Positions 22,601 to 32,337 of a stretch of 64,000 nt of DNA are shown here, one piece after another. The translations under genes were made by a program, and so were the position numbers. A model generated the notes under the pieces. It made no database searches. It saw nothing but the letters and a program-made list of their open reading frames with translations, and was not told where the DNA came from. Every line of letters starts with the position of its first letter. Position 1 is the stretch's first letter. This DNA comes from Paramacrobiotus metropolitanus. Taxonomy: Eukaryota; Tardigrada; Eutardigrada; Parachela; Macrobiotidae. Location of the stretch: positions 868,001-932,000 of the forward strand of contig NW_026570252.1 in the NCBI RefSeq assembly GCF_019649055.1, in the 5' to 3' direction.

Positions 22601-25600
22601 CTTCGGAAGATTCAGGTGTAAGTGACCTTTCAGAACAAGAGGACTTAATGGATCTAGACGAAGATGACGAAGTGGACGAAGAAAAAGAAAGAGAAATTAA
22701 AGTCAGAAGATTGAAAGTGGAAAAGGCTAGAATGTCGAAAAACGTGATTAAAGTCTACAGTGACCAAAGAATTAAATTGAAACCGTCAAACTGCACACGG
22801 GTAAAGGTCAAGATGGGAAAATATGCACCGGCTCAAAACAAGTTGATGTTTACACCGGTCCCACAAACCGAAACTGATGTGCAACCGTTGGCGGGAGTGA
22901 CGGATCACAGAGGGAAATACTTCGAAATCGTCATTGCGAATCACAGTAGCAAATATCAAATTGTGAAGAAGAATCAACTTCTTGGATACGTTGAACCGTA
23001 TGAACATATGGAAAATGTAAAGGTCAACGCTGGGACAGTAAAGAACGTGCTCGAGGACCCAGAGGTGGACGATACGACGAAAGCTGAATTGACAAAGATA
23101 ATCGGAAATTTGAAACTGGGACCCGACCTAACTGAGGAACAGAAGAACGACGTGTATAACGCGTTCTGGGAATTCTGGAAGGTCTTACCGACGTCAAGGA
23201 AACCGTATGGTGATGTGAAAGGAGTCACTCACGTTATCGATACGGGAGATGCGAAACCAGTTAAATGCAACCCGGCCAGAGCGAGTTGGACAGGCCGCGA
23301 ATTCATAACGAAGCATATCGAAGAGATGCTGGCACAAGATGTAATTGAACCGTCAGATGCCGAGTGGAGCTTTCCAGTCGTGCTTGCTGTGAAAAAGAAC
23401 GGCGACGGAACGATGGGGACCAGATTTTGTGTCAACTACATCATGTTGAATAAGTTAACGAGAAAGAACAATTACCCGTTACCGAATCCGGACGAGTTGC
23501 TTGATGCGTGTGCAGGCAATAAGTACTACGGAAAAATGGACTTGCAAAGTGGATTCTGGCAGATCCCAATGGATCCAGCGTCAATCAACAAGACGACCTT
23601 TGTAACGCAAGATGGAATGTATCGATTCAAAAGGATGCCATTTGGAGTTTGCAACGGGCCAGCGACATTCCAATTGTGCATGGACAAGGTACTTTCGAAG
23701 GCAAAAAGAAAAGGCTGTGTCTTCGGATACATTGATGACGTGATTTTCGCCGGAAAAACTTGGGCAATCTTCATGCAGAATTTAAGAAATGTATTGATGA
23801 GCTTGGTCGAAGCGGGATTCACGATTAAGCCAACCAAGTGCGAATTTGGAATGAGACAAATGGGATTCCTGGGTCATATACTCAGTGAAGACGGAATCCG
23901 AATGGATCCTGAAAAGGTCACCGCAGTCTCAGAATTCAAACGACCTCAAACTGAAAGACAATTAAGGTCATTCCTTGGACTGGCGAACTATTACCGCAAG
24001 TTCATAATGGGATATGCACAGAAGACGTGTCACTTGTATGAACTGTTGAGACAAGACAAACAAGTGAAGAAAGACTGGACAAAGGTACACGAAGACGAGT
24101 TCAACAGCTTGAAACAACTGTTATGTGAAGGTCCAGTATTGGCAAAATTTGACCCGGCAAAACCGACCGTCATTGAATGCGACGCAAGTAAAGAAGGAAT
24201 TGGAGCGGTGCTGTCACAAGATGGACATCCAATCGCGTATGCGAGTCGCGTTCTACATGGAGCTGAACGAAATTACGGCGTAACGGAATGGGAATGTCTG
24301 GCGGTAGTGTTTGCTGTCAGAAAATTCAAACCGTTTATTGATTATGCGGAATTTACTGTAAGAACGGACCACCAGGCGCTGACCAACCTATTGAGGTCAG
24401 AGACGAATAAAGTTGGAATGAACCCGCGTCTGACAAGATGGGCGATGGCACTGCAGGGTCACCAGTTTAAAATTGAATATAAACCCGGAAAGTATTGTGA
24501 CAATGCGGATGCCTTATCAAGAGCGCCAATCGAAGGCCCAACGTGCCATGAAGAAGAATTCGACGAAATTCCGAATTTTGAAGATTACAAGAAAGAATTC
24601 GACACGAAAGAACCAGCAATTGAAATTGGACAGTTGTTCCTGCAGATGGTGGAACAAAGAGAAAAACGGTTAAAGGTCACCTCAGCTACGGCGAATGAGT
24701 CGGCTGAAACGGAAGCAAAAGTGAACCGAGTTAAAAGCTGGTTGCCTACCGTTAGTGACTTAAAGGTCACCGGACTTGCAGCAGATATTGAAGCTCATAA
24801 CGGAAAGGTCACCGGACTTGATGAAACGGCGGAAATTCGAGATGACATTTGGGAAACAGACAAAGTGACACAAGCACTGAACGAGTGCCCGATCAAGTTG
24901 TTGAGATTCCCAAAACAGACGAAAAAGAGATATAAGCCATTACCACGATGTAAGGTCATCAAAGATTGGAATGAACTCAGTACGGCGACAGTCCGCATAG
25001 TTAACCTGCAAGGTGATGAAGAAGAAGAGGATGACTCGAATCTGCAGCTACGGAATAAACAGCTGAAAGATCCCCATCTGGCAATGATAATAGATGAATT
25101 GGAACATCTACCAGATGCTGAGACGAGATCCAAATTTGAAGTGCATTACCAGTTATGGAATGGCATACTGTACCGAGTAAAGGATAAAAATGGTAAACTA
25201 GAAAGGTCATATGTGGTGCCGTTGTCAATGCGAAGAGCGATAATCCACGCATTGCACGACGAGAAAGCGGCAGGACATTTGGGATTTGAGAAGACATTGA
25301 CAGCAATCCGATTGAGATATTATTGGGATCGAATGAGTACAGATGTCAAGAATTATATAACTGCCTGTCAGGGATGTCAGTTTCGTAAGACACCGAGGAA
25401 ATGCCCACCCGGGAAATTGCAGGAGATTAAAGTGGGACATCCGTTCTTCCGAGTTTACGCGGATCTGAAAGGACCGTTGTTACCAACGAAGAAACGCGGA
25501 TATAAATACATAGCAGTGTTCATCGATCAGCTGACGAAATACGTGATTGCTGTACCAATGAAGACGGCTACAGCCAAAGAATTTGCCAAAGTGTTCGTCA

Positions 25601-26940
25601 AACATGTGATATTGGTATATGGAGCGCTGCACATCCTGCATACGGATCGTGGACGGCACTTCACAGCTGAAGTGTTGACAAAGGTCACCAATGTGTTTAA
25701 GATTAAACACACATTTGGAACAGCATATCATCCAGAAGGTCAAGGCCAAGTGGAGAGACAGATGCAAACGATTGCGGATGGTTTGGCACAGTACCTGAAA
25801 GCAGGAAACGAAAGAAAGTTTAACAAGTACCTTCCATATGTTATTTCTGCGATGAACAGAGTCGTACACGCCACAACTGGATATTCAGCATATTACATGC
25901 TGCACGGCAGAGAAATGACAATGCCGGAAGATGTGGTCACAAAGACGAATATCCCAGACGATTATGGGACTCCCGACGAATGGGTAGAGACCATGAAAAA
26001 GAACTTGACCTTTGCAGAAGAAGTGGCAAAATGCAACATTAAAGATGCTTACGAAAAGAACGCAGAGATCTACAACAAGAGGAAGTCAGAACCGAATTTC
26101 AAGGTGGGCGACCTTGTGTTGATACGACTCCCGAAGGATACGAAACAAGGAAAGAAAGAAAATCAGTCGGACTTCAAGTCGAAATACGATAAAGTGTGGA
26201 AGATCCTCAGTTTCCCGCCAACAAACGAAGCGGAGGTCATTGAACAGAATCCAAAGAAGGAGGCAGACTTGAAAGTGGTCTCAATTGACCGGTTGAAGTT
26301 ATGGCACCCGCCATTGCCGGACAAAGACGCAGAGCGTCAGTCCCAAAAAGCGACCTTTTCCGAACCACCTCTGCTACCCGAAAAGGAAACGTCGGAAGAA
26401 GGTAAACCCAGTGAAGCCGAGCATGCTCCGAAAAACGATACCAGTCAATTTTTCGAACCACGCTCTCTGCTACCTGATACAGGAGCGGATAAATCAAAAA
26501 AGAAGAGAGGGAGACCGAGGAAAGAGGATAAAGACTTTGAGACAGCGGTTACAATAAAGTTGAACGCAGAAGCCGGGAATCTGGCAGAAAGGTCACCAGA
26601 GACGGGTGACCTTCCTGTCACATTACCGAATCGCCAGAAGGAGGGCGAAGTACCAGAGCGTACTTCAAAAAAGGACTTGCAACAATCCTTTTTCGAACCA
26701 CGCACTGCTACGATGAATGATAATGACCTCATAGAAACAAGAAAAGAGGAAATAGAAGCGGTCAAATCAAAAGCTGAACAATTGGGCCGTGTTATAACGA
26801 AAGCCATCGAGGAGAGAAAGACTAAGCAGAAGAAAAAGAAACTGACTCCTACAGAATTGCTGACCCAGAAAGGCGAAGTTGAAGATGCGGCCGACAAAGA
26901 ACTCCTTGATCGGATAACTAAAGGACGCAAAGAAAATTAA
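19564..26940 (+). CDS. pol: Pol polyprotein: protease, reverse transcriptase, RNase H, integrase; about 2430 residues
   Basis: Numbering from GTG at 19,654: retropepsin active site D38-T39-G40; a linker of about 1000 residues; a pre-RT domain; reverse transcriptase about 1200-1400 with YIDD at 1359-1362; RNase H from about 1500 (ECDAS...TDH); integrase with H-H-C-C zinc finger (about 1865-1910) and catalytic D (VYADLKG), D (HTDRG) and E (QGQVERQ). The order PR-RT-RH-IN is Ty3/gypsy type. No catalytic residue is missing. No ATG precedes the protease motif, so translation must enter by frameshift, as the frame is open from 19,564. The linker carries five VPEAPG repeats and two FFEPRSAT motifs, with more FFEPR copies after integrase. 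The integrase tail has an AT-hook (RGRP at 2285-2288) instead of a chromodomain. Confidence 0.93.
20146..20867 (+). repeat. Five copies of a hairpin-forming repeat in the pol linker
   Basis: Units start at 20,146, 20,293, 20,356, 20,542 and 20,844. Each has stem CCCAGT/ACCGGG around loop ACCAGAGGC and encodes VPEAPG. One copy changes the stem to CCGGT/ACCGG and another to CCCAGT/ACTGGG, both restoring full pairing, while the loop never changes. All are in one frame, so protein-level repetition is an alternative explanation. Confidence 0.6.
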
Positions 26941-27066
26941 CCCACATAAATACGAATAAGGGGTTACTTCACTAAAAATAGGAGTTGGGATGGCGTAAAG
27001 GAAAGGTCATTACTGTTAAAAAGCTAACCACTGTTGTTTCATTATTACAGAAGGTAAGCTAAGTTA
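26941..27066 (+). promoter_or_regulatory. Short spacer with a strong 3' splice-site sequence before the fourth large ORF
   Basis: CTAAC (about 27,023) is followed by a pyrimidine-rich run and ATTATTACAG ending at 27,050, 16 bp before the ATG at 27,067. This matches a branch point plus 3' splice site and suggests a spliced subgenomic mRNA for the downstream ORF, as retroviral env uses. Confidence 0.55.
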
Positions 27067-30000
27067 ATGGACAGATTGGAACGACAGAATTCAGAGAATT
27101 CGGATTCGGAAAGTATAGGAAACCCGTTAAAGACATCGACCCCAAAGAGAATGGAAGGCGAATATGGATACGACACTTCATATGGCGAAGGGTCGACGTC
27201 GTCGGCAGGAACGGCACAGAACGAGCCAGGCCAGGGAGGTTATTATGGCGGCCCGGAGTATTATGTGTATCACGATCCGGGACAGCAGACGACTTATCAA
27301 GATACGGTTAACTGGGTGCACCACGGCTTACCTGCCGGAACCCAGTATTCGGGACAAATAACGAGCGTCCCTTATCAATCGCACCCAGGATCGTATACCT
27401 CACTGATGGGACCACCGCAAGTGATGGGATCGGCAAGAATGTTGATGCCGCCACCGCAACAGACTACACCGAGTCGGTTTATGGGATATGGAGGATTGGG
27501 TGGAATGTTAGCGACCCCAGTGCAGTCACAGAGGGCTTCGCCGATCTTGCCACCCTTCCCGGAAACAGGAGGTTTGTCATTGTCGGACATTGGAGCACCG
27601 CGGTTGAGAACGCCACAGCAATTGGGAGCACAAAGACCTCATCGGAACTCGCCACAGAAAGGAGGGAGGCGAGGAGGAAATCGATTTGATTCACCACGAC
27701 CGCGAGGCGTACTGCCGTCGCTGGGCCCAAAATTGGAGCAGGTCGGACCAGATGGTCTACGGGCAACGCCCCCGGGTGAACCAACGGTGCATGATTATTC
27801 ACCGAAACTCCCGCTAGATATGAAAGACGATGACGCGCGATTGAACGTGATAGCGAGCAACGAGGAAGGATTGACAGCGGCTGATACAGCGGCCATCCAG
27901 GATTTCAACCGTATGTGTCGGGATCTCTATCGAATCCATATGCGAGTTGAAGATGAACATGCATTCTATGGGAGATTAATGAGTTTGGATGCGATTATTG
28001 AAGCAGTCCATATCGCGATGAAGGAAAAGACTAAAAGCATCGAAGTGAAACGTAAAGAGTTGGCGATCAGAATCGCCTCGATGAAACAGTACCATCCGGC
28101 TCTAACCAACAGAAAATGGCCGCCGATGATTGAGAAGATACAGATGTTCCTTAAGACGATTCCTAAAGAAACGGGACCCTCAGCAAGCAGCGCGGCAGGG
28201 CCATCACGGGCATCAGTCGAAGCACCAGTAGAAGAGATGTCGGATAGTGCTCTCATGGAAACAAAGAGAAAGATTGAGATAGAATTAACCAAACGAGCAG
28301 AAAGGTCACGGGCCAGTTCAACCGCAGGATCAGTACGGGGACGTACCAGTTCGGTTACGGAGCCGTCTAGCGGGACCGTAAAGAGCGGAAAAAGAGTAAG
28401 GTCACCGACGACAAGTCCAAGGGAAAGTGACAAGAAGGAACAGCGAACGAAAAAGGTCACGACGAGTAAAGCCCCGGTTCCAGTGGGTAGAAAGAGCGCA
28501 CCACCCACGCCGCCGGGTCCTGAAGCTGTTTCAGTTCGACTTCCGAAGTGCCGGACTTTTACAGTCAAATACACTGGAACTGACCATAACGAACGAAAGG
28601 TCACCGCTCGGATAGTCGATAAAAGAACGAATAAGGAGATTGACTCATATAATCCCCTAGCGGACAAGTCAGTTAAGACTGAGATCGGGGAAAGGTCAAA
28701 GACGGAAGTCAATGAGGCGTTACAGTTCATTCCCCCGGAAGAGCGTCATAATCCGAGAGTTCTGATCCAGATGATGAAGCACGTGGTGTCCAAAGTTGCG
28801 GTCGAAGAAAACGCGTGGATCCGCATCAAAGTGGGCACAAATGATGACCATCTGGCATACACATACACAGTGGATGGGAAATTGCTGACGAAAGAGAGAG
28901 TTCGACCAAAACCGACAGCAGACCCAGACCCGAGTAAACGAACATTGGAGGATTATGAGTCGACCATGAAATATACCGATGGAACGTGCAGAAAAGTGAC
29001 GCTGACAGTCCACTTCGGCGATGGGACAACGGAGTGTATAACCGCGGTAATTGTTGATCCGATCACAGGAGATCCGATTCCATACGCTCCATGGGACGTG
29101 TCAGAGGAAAGCGCCGAGCACGCCAATCGCGCAGCACTTGAACAGTTGTGGAACTTAATACCAGTAAGTCAACGTCAGGATCCTCTAGTTCAAGCGAATA
29201 CGCTGATCAGCATGATGCGACATCGAACGGAGATAGACGAAGCTCATTTCCGACTCACAAGAAAAATGGAAAACGGAGCGTACAAGACGGTGTTTTATGA
29301 CGCAAAGAAAAACCCCTTATGGGAGATCGTCACACAGGGACAAACGAAAGAAACACCGCACTTGGAAAGTCGGGCCCTAGACCCGGCACAAGAAGGTGGA
29401 GCCGGAGAGATGGCAGAGGCCTCCGTAGCCGAAAAGGCAGGAACGGAGAGCACCCGGAGACCATCGGAACTGGACGAATCAGAAGAGGAGGAAGCTGACG
29501 ATGATTCGGCAGAGGAACAGGCTGACGAAGACGACGACAGGGCCGAGGAGCCCGCGGAAGATAAACAGCCTCCAAAAGTGGTCGTTAAACCGAGGAAAGC
29601 GGCTAAACTAGAAGAGGCCATGAACCGTGAGAGGGCTAAGAAAGGCGACTCCCCAAAGAAACGAAAGGAAGCCGAAGATAGGAAGAAAAAAAGCGGTGAC
29701 GATAACGAGAGCACAAGCACGGGGAAGAAGAAGGAAGAAAGGAAGAAAAAAGACGAACCGCCCTCTCATGATGTCGAAATATTGGATGAACCAGTCGCCG
29801 AAGTTGAAGAAAGGTCACCGCAACCTGTAACTTCAAAGAAATTTATTATCGAATCGGCCACATCAAAGTTAAAGGTCACCGAGCCCGAGCCGTCAACATC
29901 TAAAGGAAAGGTCATAGCTGTGAAACAGATTGTCCCAGTGGTTATCTCGGCATCTACTACGAAACAGCGTAAGGAGAAAGGAATGCGAGAGAAGGCAAAA

Positions 30001-31980
30001 CGAGAAACGTCTCGTGAATCGGAAGCATCGGAAGTAAGCCTTCCAAGTACTTCGACGGTTAGCACGAGATCACATACGGACCCGAAAACGACTAGATCAA
30101 GAACCGTCGAGCCAGGAAGCCTAGCGGAGGCTCTTGAAAAAGGGAAAAAAGCAAAGAGCGAACCCGTAAAATTGAAAAAGAAAGGAAAAGAGGCCAGGAA
30201 AATCGATGCATTGGCGATGGCTAACTACATCGAACCGGATGGAGAAAGTGAACTTGATTATTCGGGAGACGAAGCGGAATTTGAAGATCCCGATAATGAT
30301 AATCTGACCACAATTGATGAAATCATTGACGCATTCAATGGAGCGGAGAAGAATTTTACACGGATACGAACGACATCAGTGACGTCAAAATTCAGAACGG
30401 GCTTAAAGAAATATTTGAGAAAAGAAATGCACCGTAGCTTCACCAAACAGAAGTTTGATGTAGTATTGGAATACGCTCGGAATGCGGGAAAACTCCTCCA
30501 GAAACACCCGAATTTCGCGTATAAGGCTAAATTATTCAGGCCGTCAAGTGCGGACAAGTCGCTGACGACTCCAAACGAAGATCCCTCAATGCGAGTAGAA
30601 AGGGCAGTCGCGGGAATGACAAGCCCGTTGGGGTCAACGAGTCACCGGATCAGCCAATACATTAATGCCGTGTGGAATGACGGAAAGGGCTTGATAAAGG
30701 AAATCGACACGGCCACTGAACGCGTGTTGCCCAGGATGATAAAACAGAACATCCTCTCCACAACGAACGCACATAAAGGTTATCCGATTCGATATACGAG
30801 AGTAGGCTTGATACCGCCGGAAAAACAAGTCCACTGTCATATGTCCGATAGTCAGGAGATGGATAAGGTGCCATCGAGTGGAGATCCGACAACTCCCATA
30901 CTAAATCGGATCGCACAGTTAGCAGCCGACGAAGAAGCCATCCAGGCTTCTTCTAAGAAAGTGATGAAAAAGAAAGGACCAATGGACGGGGAATCGGAAG
31001 AGAGCGACGATGACAAATCAGCCCCAACGCCTTTGGAACCGGCGACAGAGAAGCCTAAAGGCCGAGAGACACCTGTAACTGCGACAGAAGAAACTCAACC
31101 GAAAGGTCACGGGACTTCGGAAAAAGGGGAGAAAGAAAAGGTCATGCTCCCAATGGACAAGGCAGCGGCAGAAGCAGAAGCCGCATCTGCGCGACAAGTG
31201 TACCAGAAATCATTGTTCGCACCGTTGAAAGAGGCTTTTGAGAAAGAGCGGTCGAAGTCGGCAGACGAAGTGGGAGGTCATGAGACTTTACCACAGAAGG
31301 AGAAAGCTGATGAACCGAAATCGGCACAGTCATCATCCGGCTCGCTGGCAAAATTGAGGATTGACGAAACGGAGAGAACAGACCCAACAGACTCGGCAAT
31401 ATCCCCCCAGAAAACGGAGACTAGCGGTATAAAAACAAAAGAACCGACAGATTACACGCTAGGCGCACCATTGGATGTGACTAACCGGACATGGAGCGAA
31501 GTCCAAGCGGCGCTTCAGAACATTAGAGAAGGCGAAATGCTCGGACCAGACTTGAAAAGGCAGGTCGCTGAAAACTCGAATGGAAGATCCTCACTCAGCA
31601 TGACCGAGCGAGTTTTGAAACGGGCATATAAGGAAGGAAGACTGGGATGTAAATACGACAAAGACAACAAAATTATTTACTATATTCCGAAACAGGGCAC
31701 GGACCGCACACCCAGACTCAAAATGGAACTGGAGGCCTGGAAGATAGCCATCACAGATGTGGCTTTGGACGCCATTGGCGGTACTAATGGGGCGTCATGG
31801 AATGACCTTTCGAACTTCATGGCCGTCCATTACGAACTGGGAGAGTTGAACATTGAAGATGATAAAGAATGGATTAAGAATGCCGTTGAAGCATTGATAG
31901 CAGATGAAGTACTTCATATTAACCAGGACGGCCGAATTGACTTCAAGCCGTATAAACCGCCGGCAAAGGAGTCTGAGTGA
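27067..31980 (+). CDS. Large extra ORF downstream of pol, 1637 residues, unknown function
   Basis: I do not recognise the whole protein. The first 280 residues are Gly/Pro/Tyr/Gln-rich. Residues about 487-620 and 635-765 look like a tandemly duplicated domain (EALQFIPPEERHNPRVLIQMM against EQLWNLIPVSQRQDPLVQAN). A long acidic and lysine-rich low-complexity region follows. The last about 75 residues (about 1556-1630) resemble a winged helix of linker-histone H15 type (AITDVALDAI, GASWNDLSNF, IKNAVEALIADEVLHI). There is no signal peptide or transmembrane segment, so it is not an envelope protein. It may be a nuclear or nucleic-acid-condensing protein; that is inference. AAAGGTCAC motifs are common in it. 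Confidence 0.8.
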   Translation: MDRLERQNSENSDSESIGNPLKTSTPKRMEGEYGYDTSYGEGSTSSAGTAQNEPGQGGYYGGPEYYVYHDPGQQTTYQDTVNWVHHGLPAGTQYSGQITSVPYQSHPGSYTSLMGPPQVMGSARMLMPPPQQTTPSRFMGYGGLGGMLATPVQSQRASPILPPFPETGGLSLSDIGAPRLRTPQQLGAQRPHRNSPQKGGRRGGNRFDSPRPRGVLPSLGPKLEQVGPDGLRATPPGEPTVHDYSPKLPLDMKDDDARLNVIASNEEGLTAADTAAIQDFNRMCRDLYRIHMRVEDEHAFYGRLMSLDAIIEAVHIAMKEKTKSIEVKRKELAIRIASMKQYHPALTNRKWPPMIEKIQMFLKTIPKETGPSASSAAGPSRASVEAPVEEMSDSALMETKRKIEIELTKRAERSRASSTAGSVRGRTSSVTEPSSGTVKSGKRVRSPTTSPRESDKKEQRTKKVTTSKAPVPVGRKSAPPTPPGPEAVSVRLPKCRTFTVKYTGTDHNERKVTARIVDKRTNKEIDSYNPLADKSVKTEIGERSKTEVNEALQFIPPEERHNPRVLIQMMKHVVSKVAVEENAWIRIKVGTNDDHLAYTYTVDGKLLTKERVRPKPTADPDPSKRTLEDYESTMKYTDGTCRKVTLTVHFGDGTTECITAVIVDPITGDPIPYAPWDVSEESAEHANRAALEQLWNLIPVSQRQDPLVQANTLISMMRHRTEIDEAHFRLTRKMENGAYKTVFYDAKKNPLWEIVTQGQTKETPHLESRALDPAQEGGAGEMAEASVAEKAGTESTRRPSELDESEEEEADDDSAEEQADEDDDRAEEPAEDKQPPKVVVKPRKAAKLEEAMNRERAKKGDSPKKRKEAEDRKKKSGDDNESTSTGKKKEERKKKDEPPSHDVEILDEPVAEVEERSPQPVTSKKFIIESATSKLKVTEPEPSTSKGKVIAVKQIVPVVISASTTKQRKEKGMREKAKRETSRESEASEVSLPSTSTVSTRSHTDPKTTRSRTVEPGSLAEALEKGKKAKSEPVKLKKKGKEARKIDALAMANYIEPDGESELDYSGDEAEFEDPDNDNLTTIDEIIDAFNGAEKNFTRIRTTSVTSKFRTGLKKYLRKEMHRSFTKQKFDVVLEYARNAGKLLQKHPNFAYKAKLFRPSSADKSLTTPNEDPSMRVERAVAGMTSPLGSTSHRISQYINAVWNDGKGLIKEIDTATERVLPRMIKQNILSTTNAHKGYPIRYTRVGLIPPEKQVHCHMSDSQEMDKVPSSGDPTTPILNRIAQLAADEEAIQASSKKVMKKKGPMDGESEESDDDKSAPTPLEPATEKPKGRETPVTATEETQPKGHGTSEKGEKEKVMLPMDKAAAEAEAASARQVYQKSLFAPLKEAFEKERSKSADEVGGHETLPQKEKADEPKSAQSSSGSLAKLRIDETERTDPTDSAISPQKTETSGIKTKEPTDYTLGAPLDVTNRTWSEVQAALQNIREGEMLGPDLKRQVAENSNGRSSLSMTERVLKRAYKEGRLGCKYDKDNKIIYYIPKQGTDRTPRLKMELEAWKIAITDVALDAIGGTNGASWNDLSNFMAVHYELGELNIEDDKEWIKNAVEALIADEVLHINQDGRIDFKPYKPPAKESE

Positions 31981-32337
31981 AGGGGACGAGTGTAATGTGC
32001 AGCGAGTAATGAACCCTGCATATTACAGAGAAGCATAAAATAGTTAAAAACGAATGAGAAAAGCTTTATGGCAAATTGAAAGAGAAAAGGTCAACGCGGG
32101 CAGTAGCGGCGATAAGACTAATAGAAAGGTCACAGTAGACAGAAAGTGCTGATAACGTGAGAAAGGTCACCACGTTACAGTGATAGAAAGGGCAGCAGGA
32201 GCTAGGAAAGTCTCAGCTCAGTAACGGAATAGGCGCAAAAATGCTAGAGAAGCCTTGATAATGGATAAAGAATGGAAACGATTTATACAGAAACATTACT
32301 ATGATGGATTGTTTTAATTGCAGATTTTAAACGGAAG
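31981..32337 (+). promoter_or_regulatory. Inter-ORF region with motifs and a 3' splice-site-like sequence
   Basis: Three AGGTCA motifs lie at about 32,089-32,170. One, AGAAAGGTCAC, is exactly the loop of a 7-bp hairpin (TAACGTG 32,153-32,159 with CACGTTA 32,171-32,177). GATTGTTTTAATTGCAG ends at 32,323, 14 bp before the next ATG, again a plausible 3' splice site. Confidence 0.55.
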
